NCBI GenBank assembly: GCA_041917055.1
Contig: JAYRYJ010000008.1
Span: 62,001 to 126,000 of the forward strand
Length of the DNA stretch: 64,000 bases
Reading direction: 5' to 3'
From: Pseudaquidulcibacter sp041917055
GTDB taxonomy: Bacteria; Pseudomonadota; Alphaproteobacteria; Caulobacterales; Aquidulcibacteraceae
How positions within the stretch are numbered: the stretch's first letter is position 1; each line of letters starts with the position of its first letter. Position numbers and translations under genes: made by a program. Below the pieces are notes generated by a model, which ran no database searches, was not told the origin of the DNA, and saw nothing but the letters and a program-made list of their open reading frames with translations. Of this stretch, positions 17,917 to 26,301 are shown one piece after another.

Positions 17917-18393
17917 TTGCATTGCCCGTTTTGTAGTTGCGAAGATACGATCGTAAAGGATTCCCGTCCTGCCGAAGACGGATTGTCAATTCGCAGGCGC
18001 AGGCAATGTCCGAAATGCAATGGTCGCTTCACGACTTTTGAGCGTATTCAAATGCGGGAATTAAAAGTGATAAAGCGCGATGGCACTAAACAACATTTTA
18101 ATCGCGATAAATTGCATCGGTCAATTTCAATTGCGCTAAGAAAACGCAATGTTTCGGACGAAAGAATAGATCAATTAATAAATTCAATTATTACGGAGCT
18201 AGAAAAAACAGGCGAAACCGAATTTCCATCGCACCAAGTTGGCGAATTTGTTATGCATATTTTGGCAAAAACCGACCCTGTTGGCTATGTCCGTTATGCC
18301 TCAGTCTATCGTGATTTTGAAAAGCCCGAAGATTTTTCCAAATTTGTAGAGGAAGAATTAGGAAATCTTCCGCAAAATACGCGCGGTAAATGA
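17917..18393 (+). CDS. nrdR: NrdR, repressor of ribonucleotide reductase genes
   Basis: 158 residues. An N-terminal zinc ribbon with C3, C6, C31 and C34 (HCPFCSCED and QCPKC) is followed by an ATP-cone domain (LKVIKRDGTKQHFNRDKLHR). NrdR senses dATP/ATP and represses nrd operons by binding NrdR boxes. The start is TTG at 17917, preceded by AAGGA; the family always begins MxCPxC, which fixes the start. glyA-nrdR adjacency is conserved in alphaproteobacteria. In many relatives ribD and ribE follow, but here ribH is next. Confidence 0.97.
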   Translation: MHCPFCSCEDTIVKDSRPAEDGLSIRRRRQCPKCNGRFTTFERIQMRELKVIKRDGTKQHFNRDKLHRSISIALRKRNVSDERIDQLINSIITELEKTGETEFPSHQVGEFVMHILAKTDPVGYVRYASVYRDFEKPEDFSKFVEEELGNLPQNTRGK

Positions 18394-18455
18394 ATATTAA
18401 TCAAAAGCCGCGATAATTGGTAAAATGCCGCTTTGGCATATTCAGGGCTTCTTTA

Positions 18456-18923
18456 ATGTCAATTCCTAGTGAACCAGCGAATATTTTGATTGTTTGCGCC
18501 GATTATTACCGCCATATTTGTGACGAACTAGTTTTGGGTGCTGTCGAAGCGCTTGATGCTGCCAAAGCAACCCATTCAGTGGTTCGCGTGCCAGGGGTAT
18601 TAGAAATACCACCAATTATCGCCGCAGCACATAAAGCAATGGCACGACCGACGGGTCGCACCTATGACGGATTTATTGCTTTAGGTGCGGTAATTCGTGG
18701 CGAAACAACGCAGCACATTCATGTTGGCGCCGAAACTGCGCGCGCTTTAATGGATATGACGGTTGATGGCCTAGCGATCGGCAACGGAATTTTGACTTGC
18801 GAAAATGAAGAGCAAGCGATAGTGCGTGCATCAAGGCGCGACAAAAATCGTGGTCGTGAAGCCGCAATTGCGTGCCTGACCTTGATTGAAATTCGCAAAC
18901 GATTGAATATGGGCGGTGTCTAA
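18456..18923 (+). CDS. ribH: 6,7-dimethyl-8-ribityllumazine synthase with altered active-site loop
   Basis: Makes the lumazine precursor of riboflavin. 155 residues from ATG 18456; an upstream start at 18417 is possible but poor. Landmarks are NILIVCADYY, RVPGVLEIP and LGAVIRGET. The catalytic loop reads RGETTQHIHV, whereas the family has RGxTxH(F/Y)D: the position of the catalytic His is Q86, with His at the next position. Otherwise the fold and length are regular. RibD, RibE and RibBA are not in this cluster. The downstream nusB begins two bases after the stop, as in many bacteria. Confidence 0.9.
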   Translation: MSIPSEPANILIVCADYYRHICDELVLGAVEALDAAKATHSVVRVPGVLEIPPIIAAAHKAMARPTGRTYDGFIALGAVIRGETTQHIHVGAETARALMDMTVDGLAIGNGILTCENEEQAIVRASRRDKNRGREAAIACLTLIEIRKRLNMGGV

Positions 18924-18925
18924 AA

Positions 18926-19411
18926 TTGTCGGAAACTAAAGGTGCAGCAATTCATTTTGCAAAACGCGGTGCAAGACTTTGCGCGGTGCAGGCATTATAT
19001 CAAATCGATTTGACCGGTAAGGCGGGTTTTAAGGTCGTAAATGAATTCACTGAACATCGAATAAGCGACAAAGAAAATGACGGCGAGAAGATTTTCGCCG
19101 ATAAAGAATTTTTCAAAACCTTGGTAAAAGAAACCGTAGAAGGTCATAAGGCTCTTGATGATTTCATAACGCCAAGATTGGCGGCGAATTGGACATTGGA
19201 ACGCATAGATTCAATTGTGCGCGCCGCATTAAGATTGGCGACCTATGAATTATTCCATTGTCCACAAACGCCGATTGCTGTGATTATTGACGAATATGTT
19301 GGCATTGTTGCGGCCTTCCATGAGGGTAAAGAATCGGGCTTCACAAACGGTATTTTGCAAAAAATCGCCATGGATTCCGATGCCGAAAAAGCCCGCCAAA
19401 CGCATGAATGA
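18926..19411 (+). CDS. nusB: NusB transcription antitermination factor
   Basis: RNA-binding protein that works with NusE/S10 in rRNA antitermination. 161 residues, all-helical. It begins AKRGARLCAVQALYQID, typical of the family, and contains WTLERIDSIVRAALRLATYEL and VIIDEYVGIVAAFHEG. The start is TTG at 18926 directly behind ribH, with the GGGCGG stretch of the ribH end as the likely ribosome-binding site. The 3' end overlaps thiL by eight bases (ATGAATGA). Confidence 0.95.
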   Translation: MSETKGAAIHFAKRGARLCAVQALYQIDLTGKAGFKVVNEFTEHRISDKENDGEKIFADKEFFKTLVKETVEGHKALDDFITPRLAANWTLERIDSIVRAALRLATYELFHCPQTPIAVIIDEYVGIVAAFHEGKESGFTNGILQKIAMDSDAEKARQTHE

Positions 19412-20357
19412 ATTTGACGCCATTGAAAAACTCTTCGCGCCATTAAGCAAAAAAATAGATGGCGCCTATAATTTAAAAGACGATGTGGCGTTTTTTGAAA
19501 ATTCGATTTTTACAACCGACACAATAGTTGAAGGCACTCATTTTCGCGGCAATGATCCGCTTGCAACCGTCGCTCAAAAATTGGTGCGCGTAAATTTATC
19601 GGATATTATCTGCAAAGGCGCTCGTCCGAAATTTGCACTCTTGAACCTAACTTGGTCAAAAGGGGGATCGGGCGCGCAATTAGAAGATTTCGCGAAAGGA
19701 CTGAAAATCGCGTTAGAAGAATTTTCAATTCCTCTGATTGGCGGCGATACTGTTCTAACAAATGGACCTTTGGTATTTAGTATGACTATGGCGGGGCAGG
19801 CCATAAATGAAAGCCCGGTTTTGCGCCATTGTGGGAGAATTGGCGACGAAATTTTTGTTACGGGGCATATCGGTTGTGCGAAAATCGGTCTTGAATCGCT
19901 GAATGATAATTCCAAAAAATATGAATTTTGCCGCAAGCATTATCAAATTCCGCAAATCCCGGATGTGAGAATTGCCGAAATAATTGCTAAATATGCGACT
20001 TCATCGCTTGATATTTCTGATGGCCTGATTGGTGATTGCCAAAAACTGGTGTGCGCCGACAATGCAATTCGCCTCGATATTGAAAGAATGCCAATTAATT
20101 CAGAAGTCTCAGATTGGCTATTAAGCCGCGAACAAAAACTTGAGGCGCTCATAGAATTGGCAAGTTTTGGTGATGATTACCAATGCGCATTTACAATCGC
20201 ACCGAAAAATCGCGAAATTACTATGCAACTCGCAAACGAAATGGGTATTAATTTGACGCGAATTGGCGAGATTGTGGCAATTGAAGAAGGCGGCTTGTTT
20301 TTTGGCAATGATAAATTGGAAATGCCAAAAAGAAAATCCTATTCGCACTCTCTATAA
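19404..20357 (+). CDS. thiL: Thiamine-monophosphate kinase
   Basis: Phosphorylates thiamine monophosphate to thiamine pyrophosphate with ATP, in the AIR-synthase-like (PurM) fold. 317 residues from ATG 19404, which overlaps the nusB stop. Landmarks are LKDDVAFFE with the metal-binding Asp pair, TTDTIVEGTHF, VNLSDIICKGARP, IGGDTVLTNGP and SSLDISDGLIGDC. An open extension to 19287 lies inside nusB and is not used. nusB-thiL adjacency is widely conserved. Confidence 0.95.
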   Translation: MNEFDAIEKLFAPLSKKIDGAYNLKDDVAFFENSIFTTDTIVEGTHFRGNDPLATVAQKLVRVNLSDIICKGARPKFALLNLTWSKGGSGAQLEDFAKGLKIALEEFSIPLIGGDTVLTNGPLVFSMTMAGQAINESPVLRHCGRIGDEIFVTGHIGCAKIGLESLNDNSKKYEFCRKHYQIPQIPDVRIAEIIAKYATSSLDISDGLIGDCQKLVCADNAIRLDIERMPINSEVSDWLLSREQKLEALIELASFGDDYQCAFTIAPKNREITMQLANEMGINLTRIGEIVAIEEGGLFFGNDKLEMPKRKSYSHSL

Positions 20358-20420
20358 ATATGAAACTTTGGCGACAATCGCATTTGCAAAGTATTAAAGG
20401 TTTTGCGTAACCATATTGGT

Positions 20421-20852
20421 ATGGAAAACCTTTTCAAAAACCGCCGTTTCGCACTATCGCTTTTGCCGATTATTGGCCTTGCTTTCGCCAATAAAGCCAC
20501 TGCTGAAAATAAGAAAGAGTCAAAAGGCGGGCTAAACGCCACAAATGTTGAGATATCAGGCATTGTTGTCCCAATGGCGCGCGGCAAAAAATTGGTGAAT
20601 TATTGTTTCATGGCAATAAATGTTCATTGCGCCGATGAGCCATCCGCAACTTTGGTGCGCCTCAATTCATTTTTATTGAAAGACGCGATAATTAGGGCCA
20701 CTTCCAAATGGCCTTATCAAGTTGGCAATCCGCCCAATTCATTTGATGCCGTTGGGTTTGCCCATGCCTTAATGCCGGTTATCTCTGGCGTAATCCCGGG
20801 TACTAAGATAAATGGCGTTGATGTATTGTCGCCACAACTTATGCGTCGTTAA
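20421..20852 (+). CDS. Exported protein of unknown function between thiL and hppA
   Basis: 144 residues from ATG 20421. A Sec signal peptide (FALSLLPIIGLAFANKATA) precedes a compact domain containing VEISGIVVPMARGKKLVNYCF, FLLKDAIIRATSK and a central NPPNSFDAVGFAHAL. I do not recognise a named family. A gene of this kind between thiL and hppA is, to my recollection, common in alphaproteobacteria. Two cysteines (in NYCF and VHCAD) could form a disulphide in the periplasm. Confidence 0.75.
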   Translation: MENLFKNRRFALSLLPIIGLAFANKATAENKKESKGGLNATNVEISGIVVPMARGKKLVNYCFMAINVHCADEPSATLVRLNSFLLKDAIIRATSKWPYQVGNPPNSFDAVGFAHALMPVISGVIPGTKINGVDVLSPQLMRR

Positions 20853-20902
20853 TTTTCAATACCCAAAAGTCTATTTGACCTTATATCTGGGCTAAAATAA
20901 AA

Positions 20903-21000
20903 CTTCCCCAAAAAGTGGAGAATGATTGCCATTTAATTCAAACCGTGGCAATCACGGCGCAACCATAATTGGGGAAGGAAGTGCATTGTCGAAATGCACT
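20903..21000 (+). ncRNA. Candidate structured leader RNA upstream of hppA
   Basis: Three perfect stems lie in about 100 bases before hppA. P1 pairs CTTCCCCA (20903-20910) with TGGGGAAG (20970-20977). P2, inside P1, pairs TGATTGCCA (20923-20931) with TGGCAATCA (20946-20954). P3 pairs AGTGCATT (20980-20987) with AATGCACT (20993-21000). The ribosome-binding site GAGAGGG follows at 21007 and the hppA ATG is at 21018. There is no U-run, so P3 is not an ordinary terminator. I do not recognise a known riboswitch. A separate small RNA is the alternative. Confidence 0.55.
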
Positions 21001-21017
21001 AAACAAGAGAGGGTATA

Positions 21018-23162
21018 ATGGATCCAAGTGTTACGGGTGTCGTTGTCGGCATTCTTGCGGGTGTCATTGCCATTATTTACGGCTTTGTCACTATTCAATC
21101 AGTTCTAAAATCAAGCCCAGGCAATGAGCGTATGCAAGAAATTGCAGCGGCAATTCAAGAGGGCGCAAATGCATATTTGAACCGCCAATATACAACAATT
21201 GGTATTGTCGGTGTAGTTCTTGCGATTGTGCTTTGGGTATTGTTCGGGCCTTTGACAGCCGTCGGTTTCGCAATTGGTGCGGCTTTGTCAGGTGTTGCAG
21301 GCTATATCGGCATGTTGGTTTCGGTTCGTGCCAATGTTCGCACCGCAGAAGCGTCACGCATAAGCCTTGCGGGTGGCCTATCATTGGCGTTCCGTTCTGG
21401 CGCAGTAACCGGTATGTTGGTTGCTGGTTTGGCACTTTTGGGTGTTTCAATTTATTTTTATGTTTTGACCAAGGTTCTTGGCAATGACGTCACCAGCCGT
21501 ATAGTTGTGAATAGTCTTGTCGCTTTATCTTTTGGTGCATCTTTGATTTCAATTTTTGCACGTCTTGGCGGCGGCATTTTTACTAAAGGCGCTGACGTCG
21601 GCGGGGACATGGTTGGCAAAGTCGAAGCAGGCATTCCTGAAGATGACCCAAGAAATCCTGCGACAATTGCCGATAACGTTGGTGACAATGTTGGTGACTG
21701 TGCCGGTATGGCAGCGGATTTGTTTGAAACTTATGCCGTTACTTTGGTCGCGACAATGGTTTTGGCGTCAATCTTCTTCCGCGAAAACGGTGCAGCGATT
21801 ATGATGGCATTGCCATTGGCAATTGGCGGTATGGCGATTGTGACCTCAATCATTGGCACATTCTTTGTCAAACTCGGCAAAAGCAATAATATTATGGGCG
21901 CTTTGTATAAGGGGCTTATCGCGGCTGGTGTTTTATCGGCAATCGGCCTTTTCGGTGTCGTAAATATCTTTATGCCAGAGGCCTATGTTGCAAGTGACGG
22001 TCGCACAATTACAGGCATGTTGGTTTTCCAAACTGGTTTAATTGGTCTTTTGGTAACTGCGGCAATTGTTTGGATTACTGAATATTATACTGGCACCGAT
22101 TATCGCCCGGTCAAATCAGTTGCCCAAGCATCAATTTCCGGTCACGGCACAAATGTTATTCAAGGTTTGGCAGTTTCAATGGAATCAACTGCCCTTCCGG
22201 CATTGGTAATTGTTGCGGGTATTATCGCAACTTACACAATGGCGGGTCTATTCGGAATTGCGATTGCGACCACAACAATGCTCTCAGTTGCAGGTATTAT
22301 CGTTGCCCTGGACGCATTTGGCCCGGTTACAGATAATGCTGGTGGTATTGCCGAAATGGCGGAATTGCCATCTGATGTTCGGAAAACCACTGACGCGCTT
22401 GATGCCGTTGGTAACACCACAAAAGCAGTGACCAAAGGTTATGCAATCGGTTCAGCCGGTCTTGGTGCATTGGTGCTTTTTGCGGCCTATACCGAAGACC
22501 TCAAGCATTTTGCAGCTCATCCTGATCAATTCAAATTCTTTGACGGTATCAAAGTTGAAGGCATGTTCGACCTTTCGAATCCTTATGTTGTTTCAGGGCT
22601 TTTGATTGGTGGTCTATTGCCATATTTGTTCGGTGGTTGGTCAATGACCGCAGTTGGTCGCGCAGCGGGCGCAGTTGTTGCAGAAGTTCGCCGTCAATTC
22701 AAAGAAATCCCTGGCATTATGGAGCGTAAAGCAAAACCGGATTATGGTCGTGCAGTTGATATTTTGACCAAAGCGGCAATTCGCGAAATGATTGTCCCGT
22801 CCATGCTTCCGGTCTTGTCGCCAATAGTATTGTTCTTTGTAATTTATGCAATCGGTGGCAAAGTGAATGCTTTGGCTGCGGTCGGTGCTATGTTGCTTGG
22901 TGTTATTGTAACCGGTCTTTTCGTTGCGATTTCAATGACTTCGGGCGGCGGTGCATGGGATAATGCCAAAAAATCTTTTGAAGATGGCTTTACCGATTCC
23001 GATGGCAATGTTCATAAAAAAGGTTCAGAAGCACACAAAGCCTCTGTAACAGGTGACACAGTTGGCGACCCGTATAAAGATACGGCAGGCCCTGCGGTTA
23101 ATCCAATGATTAAGATAACCAATATTGTTGCTCTACTATTGCTTGCAGTATTAGCGCGATAA
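21018..23162 (+). CDS. hppA: Membrane-bound proton-pumping pyrophosphatase, K+-independent type
   Basis: Integral membrane pump that couples hydrolysis of inorganic pyrophosphate to H+ export. 714 residues with about sixteen membrane helices. The substrate-binding motifs are GGGIFTKGADVGGDMVGKVE, IPEDDPRNPATIADNVGDN and a C-terminal SVTGDTVGDPYKDTAGP. The segment GNTTKAVTKGYAIGSA has Lys where K+-dependent enzymes have Ala, which marks the K+-independent class. GAGAGGG precedes the ATG. It has a structured leader and its own terminator, so it may be a separate unit from the thiL operon. Confidence 0.97.
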   Translation: MDPSVTGVVVGILAGVIAIIYGFVTIQSVLKSSPGNERMQEIAAAIQEGANAYLNRQYTTIGIVGVVLAIVLWVLFGPLTAVGFAIGAALSGVAGYIGMLVSVRANVRTAEASRISLAGGLSLAFRSGAVTGMLVAGLALLGVSIYFYVLTKVLGNDVTSRIVVNSLVALSFGASLISIFARLGGGIFTKGADVGGDMVGKVEAGIPEDDPRNPATIADNVGDNVGDCAGMAADLFETYAVTLVATMVLASIFFRENGAAIMMALPLAIGGMAIVTSIIGTFFVKLGKSNNIMGALYKGLIAAGVLSAIGLFGVVNIFMPEAYVASDGRTITGMLVFQTGLIGLLVTAAIVWITEYYTGTDYRPVKSVAQASISGHGTNVIQGLAVSMESTALPALVIVAGIIATYTMAGLFGIAIATTTMLSVAGIIVALDAFGPVTDNAGGIAEMAELPSDVRKTTDALDAVGNTTKAVTKGYAIGSAGLGALVLFAAYTEDLKHFAAHPDQFKFFDGIKVEGMFDLSNPYVVSGLLIGGLLPYLFGGWSMTAVGRAAGAVVAEVRRQFKEIPGIMERKAKPDYGRAVDILTKAAIREMIVPSMLPVLSPIVLFFVIYAIGGKVNALAAVGAMLLGVIVTGLFVAISMTSGGGAWDNAKKSFEDGFTDSDGNVHKKGSEAHKASVTGDTVGDPYKDTAGPAVNPMIKITNIVALLLLAVLAR

Positions 23163-23183
23163 TTAAACCACAATTTTAAACAA

Positions 23184-23217
23184 ACGACCCTCCTTGCAAA
23201 AAAGGAGGGTCGTTTTG
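23184..23217 (+). terminator. Rho-independent terminator of hppA
   Basis: A 12-bp perfect stem, ACGACCCTCCTT (23184-23195) with AAGGAGGGTCGT (23202-23213), has a six-base loop and is followed by a T-run. It lies 21 bases after the hppA stop. It is one of only two clear intrinsic terminators seen in the window. Confidence 0.93.
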
Positions 23218-23296
23218 TGTTTGTGGGGCTTTATTTTTCGTCCAAATTAAAACACAATCTCGAAATAAAGAATTTCCTCGATTCAGGGAGTGTGTT

Positions 23297-24460
23297 TTGC
23301 GTAAAGGCCGTTGTTCAAATAATCCGTCCGATTGTTCATTTGCCGCGAATGGTAAATTATTGCCTTTCGCCGGAACGGGAAGTCTTTGCCCCGAATGCGG
23401 CGCGCCTTTGGCAATGGTATCTGCATCACAAGAAGATGACCAATATGAAAGTGCGCCACAGCGCGCAACTCGTCGCCGTGAAGTCTATGAAGAACCACCT
23501 AATCAAGCATTAGAATTTGCAAAAATCGCTGCAATTATTGCGGTTTTGGGCGGTGGTGCGTTTTTTGGTTTCAAGATTCTGAACGAAAAAAATGCAAACT
23601 CAAATGAAACGCCACCAATGGCAATAAGCAATGCGGTAACCGTGCCTGTGGTCGAAGATGTCATGCCTGCCCAAGTTGCAAAACTAATTGCACCGAGTGA
23701 TGTTAGAAGTGCCCCGGATGTGACATCCGCGTCTTTGGGTCAATTGAATGCGGGTGCAATAATCGATGTAACCGGAACAATTAATTCCAATGGCGTTGAA
23801 TGGGCGCGAATTTCTATTCCAAATCAACCAAATGCCGGCGGCTTTATTGAGATTTCGAAATTAATGGGAATTAGTGGCGCACCTTTTATTTTGGGTAATG
23901 TTACCATTGCCCCGATTGAATCCTTGCCACCTGCACCACCGCCGCCACCTGTCATTTCCGAAATCAGCGATATGCCTGAGACTATTTTTTATGTTTCAAG
24001 TCCGACGGCAAACTTGAGAGCAGACGCAGGTGTTAGCGCCGCCAAAGTCGGAACTGGTGTTTTAGGTGACACATTATCGGTTACAGGAAGTCGCACAGTT
24101 GATGGCAAAACTTGGTATCGCATAAATCTGCCAAGTGGCGGGGAAGGTTGGGTGAATGCGACACTCCTATCCAAAACCAAACCTGCGCCACCACCGCCGG
24201 AGGCGGATAAAACTGTAATCCCTGAAAGCAAGACATCCGAAATCGCCGAAGGTTCTTATGTTGTAATCACGTCCGAAAAGGCACGTATTGTGCCTGAAAT
24301 TGGCTCTGAGACCGCGATTGATGCTTCAATTCAAAAAGGCATGGCGGTTCAGATTCAAGCGGTCAAAGAAGTCGATGGCAAAACTTGGTATCAAGTGCGT
24401 TCCAAACGATTCAATATTGATGGCTGGGTTTCGTCTTCATCGGTTAAGCCTGTGAATTAG
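23297..24460 (+). CDS. Zinc-ribbon plus bacterial SH3-domain membrane protein
   Basis: 387 residues, TTG start with GGGAG upstream. The N-terminus has a four-cysteine zinc-ribbon-like module (RCSNNPSDCSFA and SLCPECGAPL). One membrane helix follows (IAAIIAVLGGGAFFGFKI, about residues 77-95), then three bacterial SH3 repeats (for example LRADAGVSAAKVGTGVL with DGKTWYRINLP). Cytoplasmic zinc ribbon and periplasmic SH3 is the likely topology. SH3_3 modules often bind cell-wall peptides. The next gene is a related SH3 protein without the zinc ribbon. Confidence 0.8.
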   Translation: MRKGRCSNNPSDCSFAANGKLLPFAGTGSLCPECGAPLAMVSASQEDDQYESAPQRATRRREVYEEPPNQALEFAKIAAIIAVLGGGAFFGFKILNEKNANSNETPPMAISNAVTVPVVEDVMPAQVAKLIAPSDVRSAPDVTSASLGQLNAGAIIDVTGTINSNGVEWARISIPNQPNAGGFIEISKLMGISGAPFILGNVTIAPIESLPPAPPPPPVISEISDMPETIFYVSSPTANLRADAGVSAAKVGTGVLGDTLSVTGSRTVDGKTWYRINLPSGGEGWVNATLLSKTKPAPPPPEADKTVIPESKTSEIAEGSYVVITSEKARIVPEIGSETAIDASIQKGMAVQIQAVKEVDGKTWYQVRSKRFNIDGWVSSSSVKPVN

Positions 24461-24525
24461 AACTAAGACAATTCTAATTGCGATTTGCGATAGCGCGAAA
24501 ATAAAACTGCGGTTAAAAGAAAAAA

Positions 24526-25584
24526 ATGGAATTTGGCAAAGAAAACGACCGCACTTTCGCAAAAAAAACGCATGATGATGAAAATCGCGGCGGGACGCCT
24601 AATATTGCGATAATTATCCTTGGTATTGTTGCTTTGGCATTTGTCGGCTTTTTGGGCGTGAAATTTTCGGGCGGTTTTGCGAAATTGCAAAGCTCTATTT
24701 CAAGCAAAAATATGGCGTTTCGCACCAATGCCAAAACCGAATTGAAAGAAGAAAAAAGTTCCAATTCGCGGACTATTGCAGTTCTTAAAGAAGGGACAAT
24801 TCTTTCGGGCGTCAAAAATGCCGCCACAGATGGTGTGGTTTGGGTCGAGGTTACCTCGGTTGACGGCGCTCATGGCTTCTTACCGCTAAGTATTTTGACC
24901 GAGGTGGGTAATGGCGCCGATTTATCCCAAGTTGAGGAAATAAATTCGCGAATCGTTGTTTCGACGCTGATAAATATACGCGAACAGCCATCATTATCTT
25001 CAAAAGCGGTCGGTACAATTGATGGCGGAACACGATTAATTGCCAATGGGAAAGTGGCTTCCCAAGGCGAAGATTGGTTTCGCATTAGTTTCGGGACCGA
25101 TTATACCGGTTTCATTATGGCGCGCTTCACAACGCCCGACGATGATCGTTCAGGAGAAGGTTTTCAAGGTGCGGATCAGGCCGGAAATGCCGGAACTTTG
25201 CGCTCTATAGCAAATATTCAGGCGACGCCTTTTCCTGACGGTCGGATAATTCGCGCAATGGCGGCGGGTGAAAGGGTCTGGGTCTTAGGACAGACAAAAG
25301 CAGGTGAATGGTGGTATATCGTTCGCCTTGATGATGGAACTCAAGGCTTTGTAACCAAAACCGCAATTAGCGTCGCACCTGGCAAAGGTAAATGGGTATA
25401 TCCTGACGGCACCGAAGCACCTGGGCCGAATATTCCACAGAAAGGCAAAAAGGCCGCCGCGTCCTCAGATGGCGAAGCAGCTAAAAGTTCTTCAGATGGC
25501 GTTCCGGTTGTCTTACCGTCTGCGACTACAAATACTGAACCACCCAAAGCAGAATCCGGAATTGACAGTGAATTGAAACAATAG
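24526..25584 (+). CDS. Bacterial SH3-domain membrane protein, paralogue of the preceding gene
   Basis: 352 residues. A charged N-terminus is followed by one membrane helix (IAIIILGIVALAFVGFLGV) and at least three SH3-like repeats, including INIREQPSLSSKAVGTID with EDWFRISFGTDYTGFI, and a later GEWWYIVRLDDGTQGFV. The C-terminus is a Ser/Ala/Pro-rich tail. It shares its layout with the gene just upstream and probably arose by duplication, but it lacks the cysteine module. Attachment to the envelope and peptidoglycan binding are inferred from domain type. Confidence 0.75.
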   Translation: MEFGKENDRTFAKKTHDDENRGGTPNIAIIILGIVALAFVGFLGVKFSGGFAKLQSSISSKNMAFRTNAKTELKEEKSSNSRTIAVLKEGTILSGVKNAATDGVVWVEVTSVDGAHGFLPLSILTEVGNGADLSQVEEINSRIVVSTLINIREQPSLSSKAVGTIDGGTRLIANGKVASQGEDWFRISFGTDYTGFIMARFTTPDDDRSGEGFQGADQAGNAGTLRSIANIQATPFPDGRIIRAMAAGERVWVLGQTKAGEWWYIVRLDDGTQGFVTKTAISVAPGKGKWVYPDGTEAPGPNIPQKGKKAAASSDGEAAKSSSDGVPVVLPSATTNTEPPKAESGIDSELKQ

Positions 25585-25622
25585 CGCCTTTATAGCTTAA
25601 AAAGCCGCTCAAAATCTGCTAG

Positions 25623-26300
25623 ATGCAATTTATGGACAAAGAAAAAATTATTCCGCATTCGCCAAGCGCAGACGAATATCAAAATAATCCACCGCCCGAA
25701 ACCAATCTGATTGACGAAAATTTCGCGCCGTTTGAGATTTTTGCCCATTGGTTTGAAGATGCCAAAAAGCATGAAAAAAATGACCCGAATGCCTTTGCAC
25801 TGGCGACCTGCGATAATGATTTAATGCCTGACGTGCGCATGGTGCTACTCAAGGATTTTGATGAGAACGGGTTTGTCTTTTATACCAATTTTGAAAGTGC
25901 TAAGGGTCGGCAAATTTTGGCGACAAAAACCGCAGCAATGTGTTTTCATTGGAAATCCTTGCGCCGCCAAATTCGTGTGCGTGGTCGTATCGAAATAGTT
26001 AGCGACAATGAGGCAGATGAATATTTTCAAACCCGTGCACGCCAAAGTCAGATAGGTGCTTGGGCTTCAAAACAATCCGAAACTATGAAAGGATTGCCCG
26101 AACTTATTGAAAATGTGGCGAAATTCGGTTTGAAGTTTGGTCTAGGCAAAGTGCCGCGCCCACCGCATTGGTCAGGATTTCGTATAATTCCAATGCGAAT
26201 AGAATTCTGGCGTGACCGCGCATTTCGCCTTCACGAAAGGGTTGAATATTCGCGCGCTTCCGAAAATGAGAAATGGGAAATTAGGCGCCAATTCCCGTAA
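25623..26300 (+). CDS. pdxH: Pyridoxamine 5'-phosphate oxidase
   Basis: FMN enzyme that oxidises pyridoxine or pyridoxamine 5'-phosphate to PLP, the cofactor of HemA and GlyA in this window. 225 residues. Landmarks are MPDVRMVLLKDFDENGFVFYTN, FHWKSLRRQIRVRGRIE, ARQSQIGAWAS and HWSGFRIIPMRIEFW (all typical of the family). The C-terminus RRQFP differs slightly from the usual RLxP. The start could also be ATG 25632. Its 3' end lies two bases from the end of the convergent serine hydrolase. Confidence 0.95.
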   Translation: MQFMDKEKIIPHSPSADEYQNNPPPETNLIDENFAPFEIFAHWFEDAKKHEKNDPNAFALATCDNDLMPDVRMVLLKDFDENGFVFYTNFESAKGRQILATKTAAMCFHWKSLRRQIRVRGRIEIVSDNEADEYFQTRARQSQIGAWASKQSETMKGLPELIENVAKFGLKFGLGKVPRPPHWSGFRIIPMRIEFWRDRAFRLHERVEYSRASENEKWEIRRQFP

Positions 26301-26301
26301 A

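Noticed and set aside
20980..21000. P3 hairpin before hppA as a rho-independent terminator
   Set aside because: The stem is followed by AAACAAGAG and not by a T-run.
23217..23513. 98-codon frame on the plus strand after the hppA terminator
   Set aside because: It overlaps the zinc-ribbon SH3 gene in another frame; the cysteine pattern and SH3 repeats show which frame is real.
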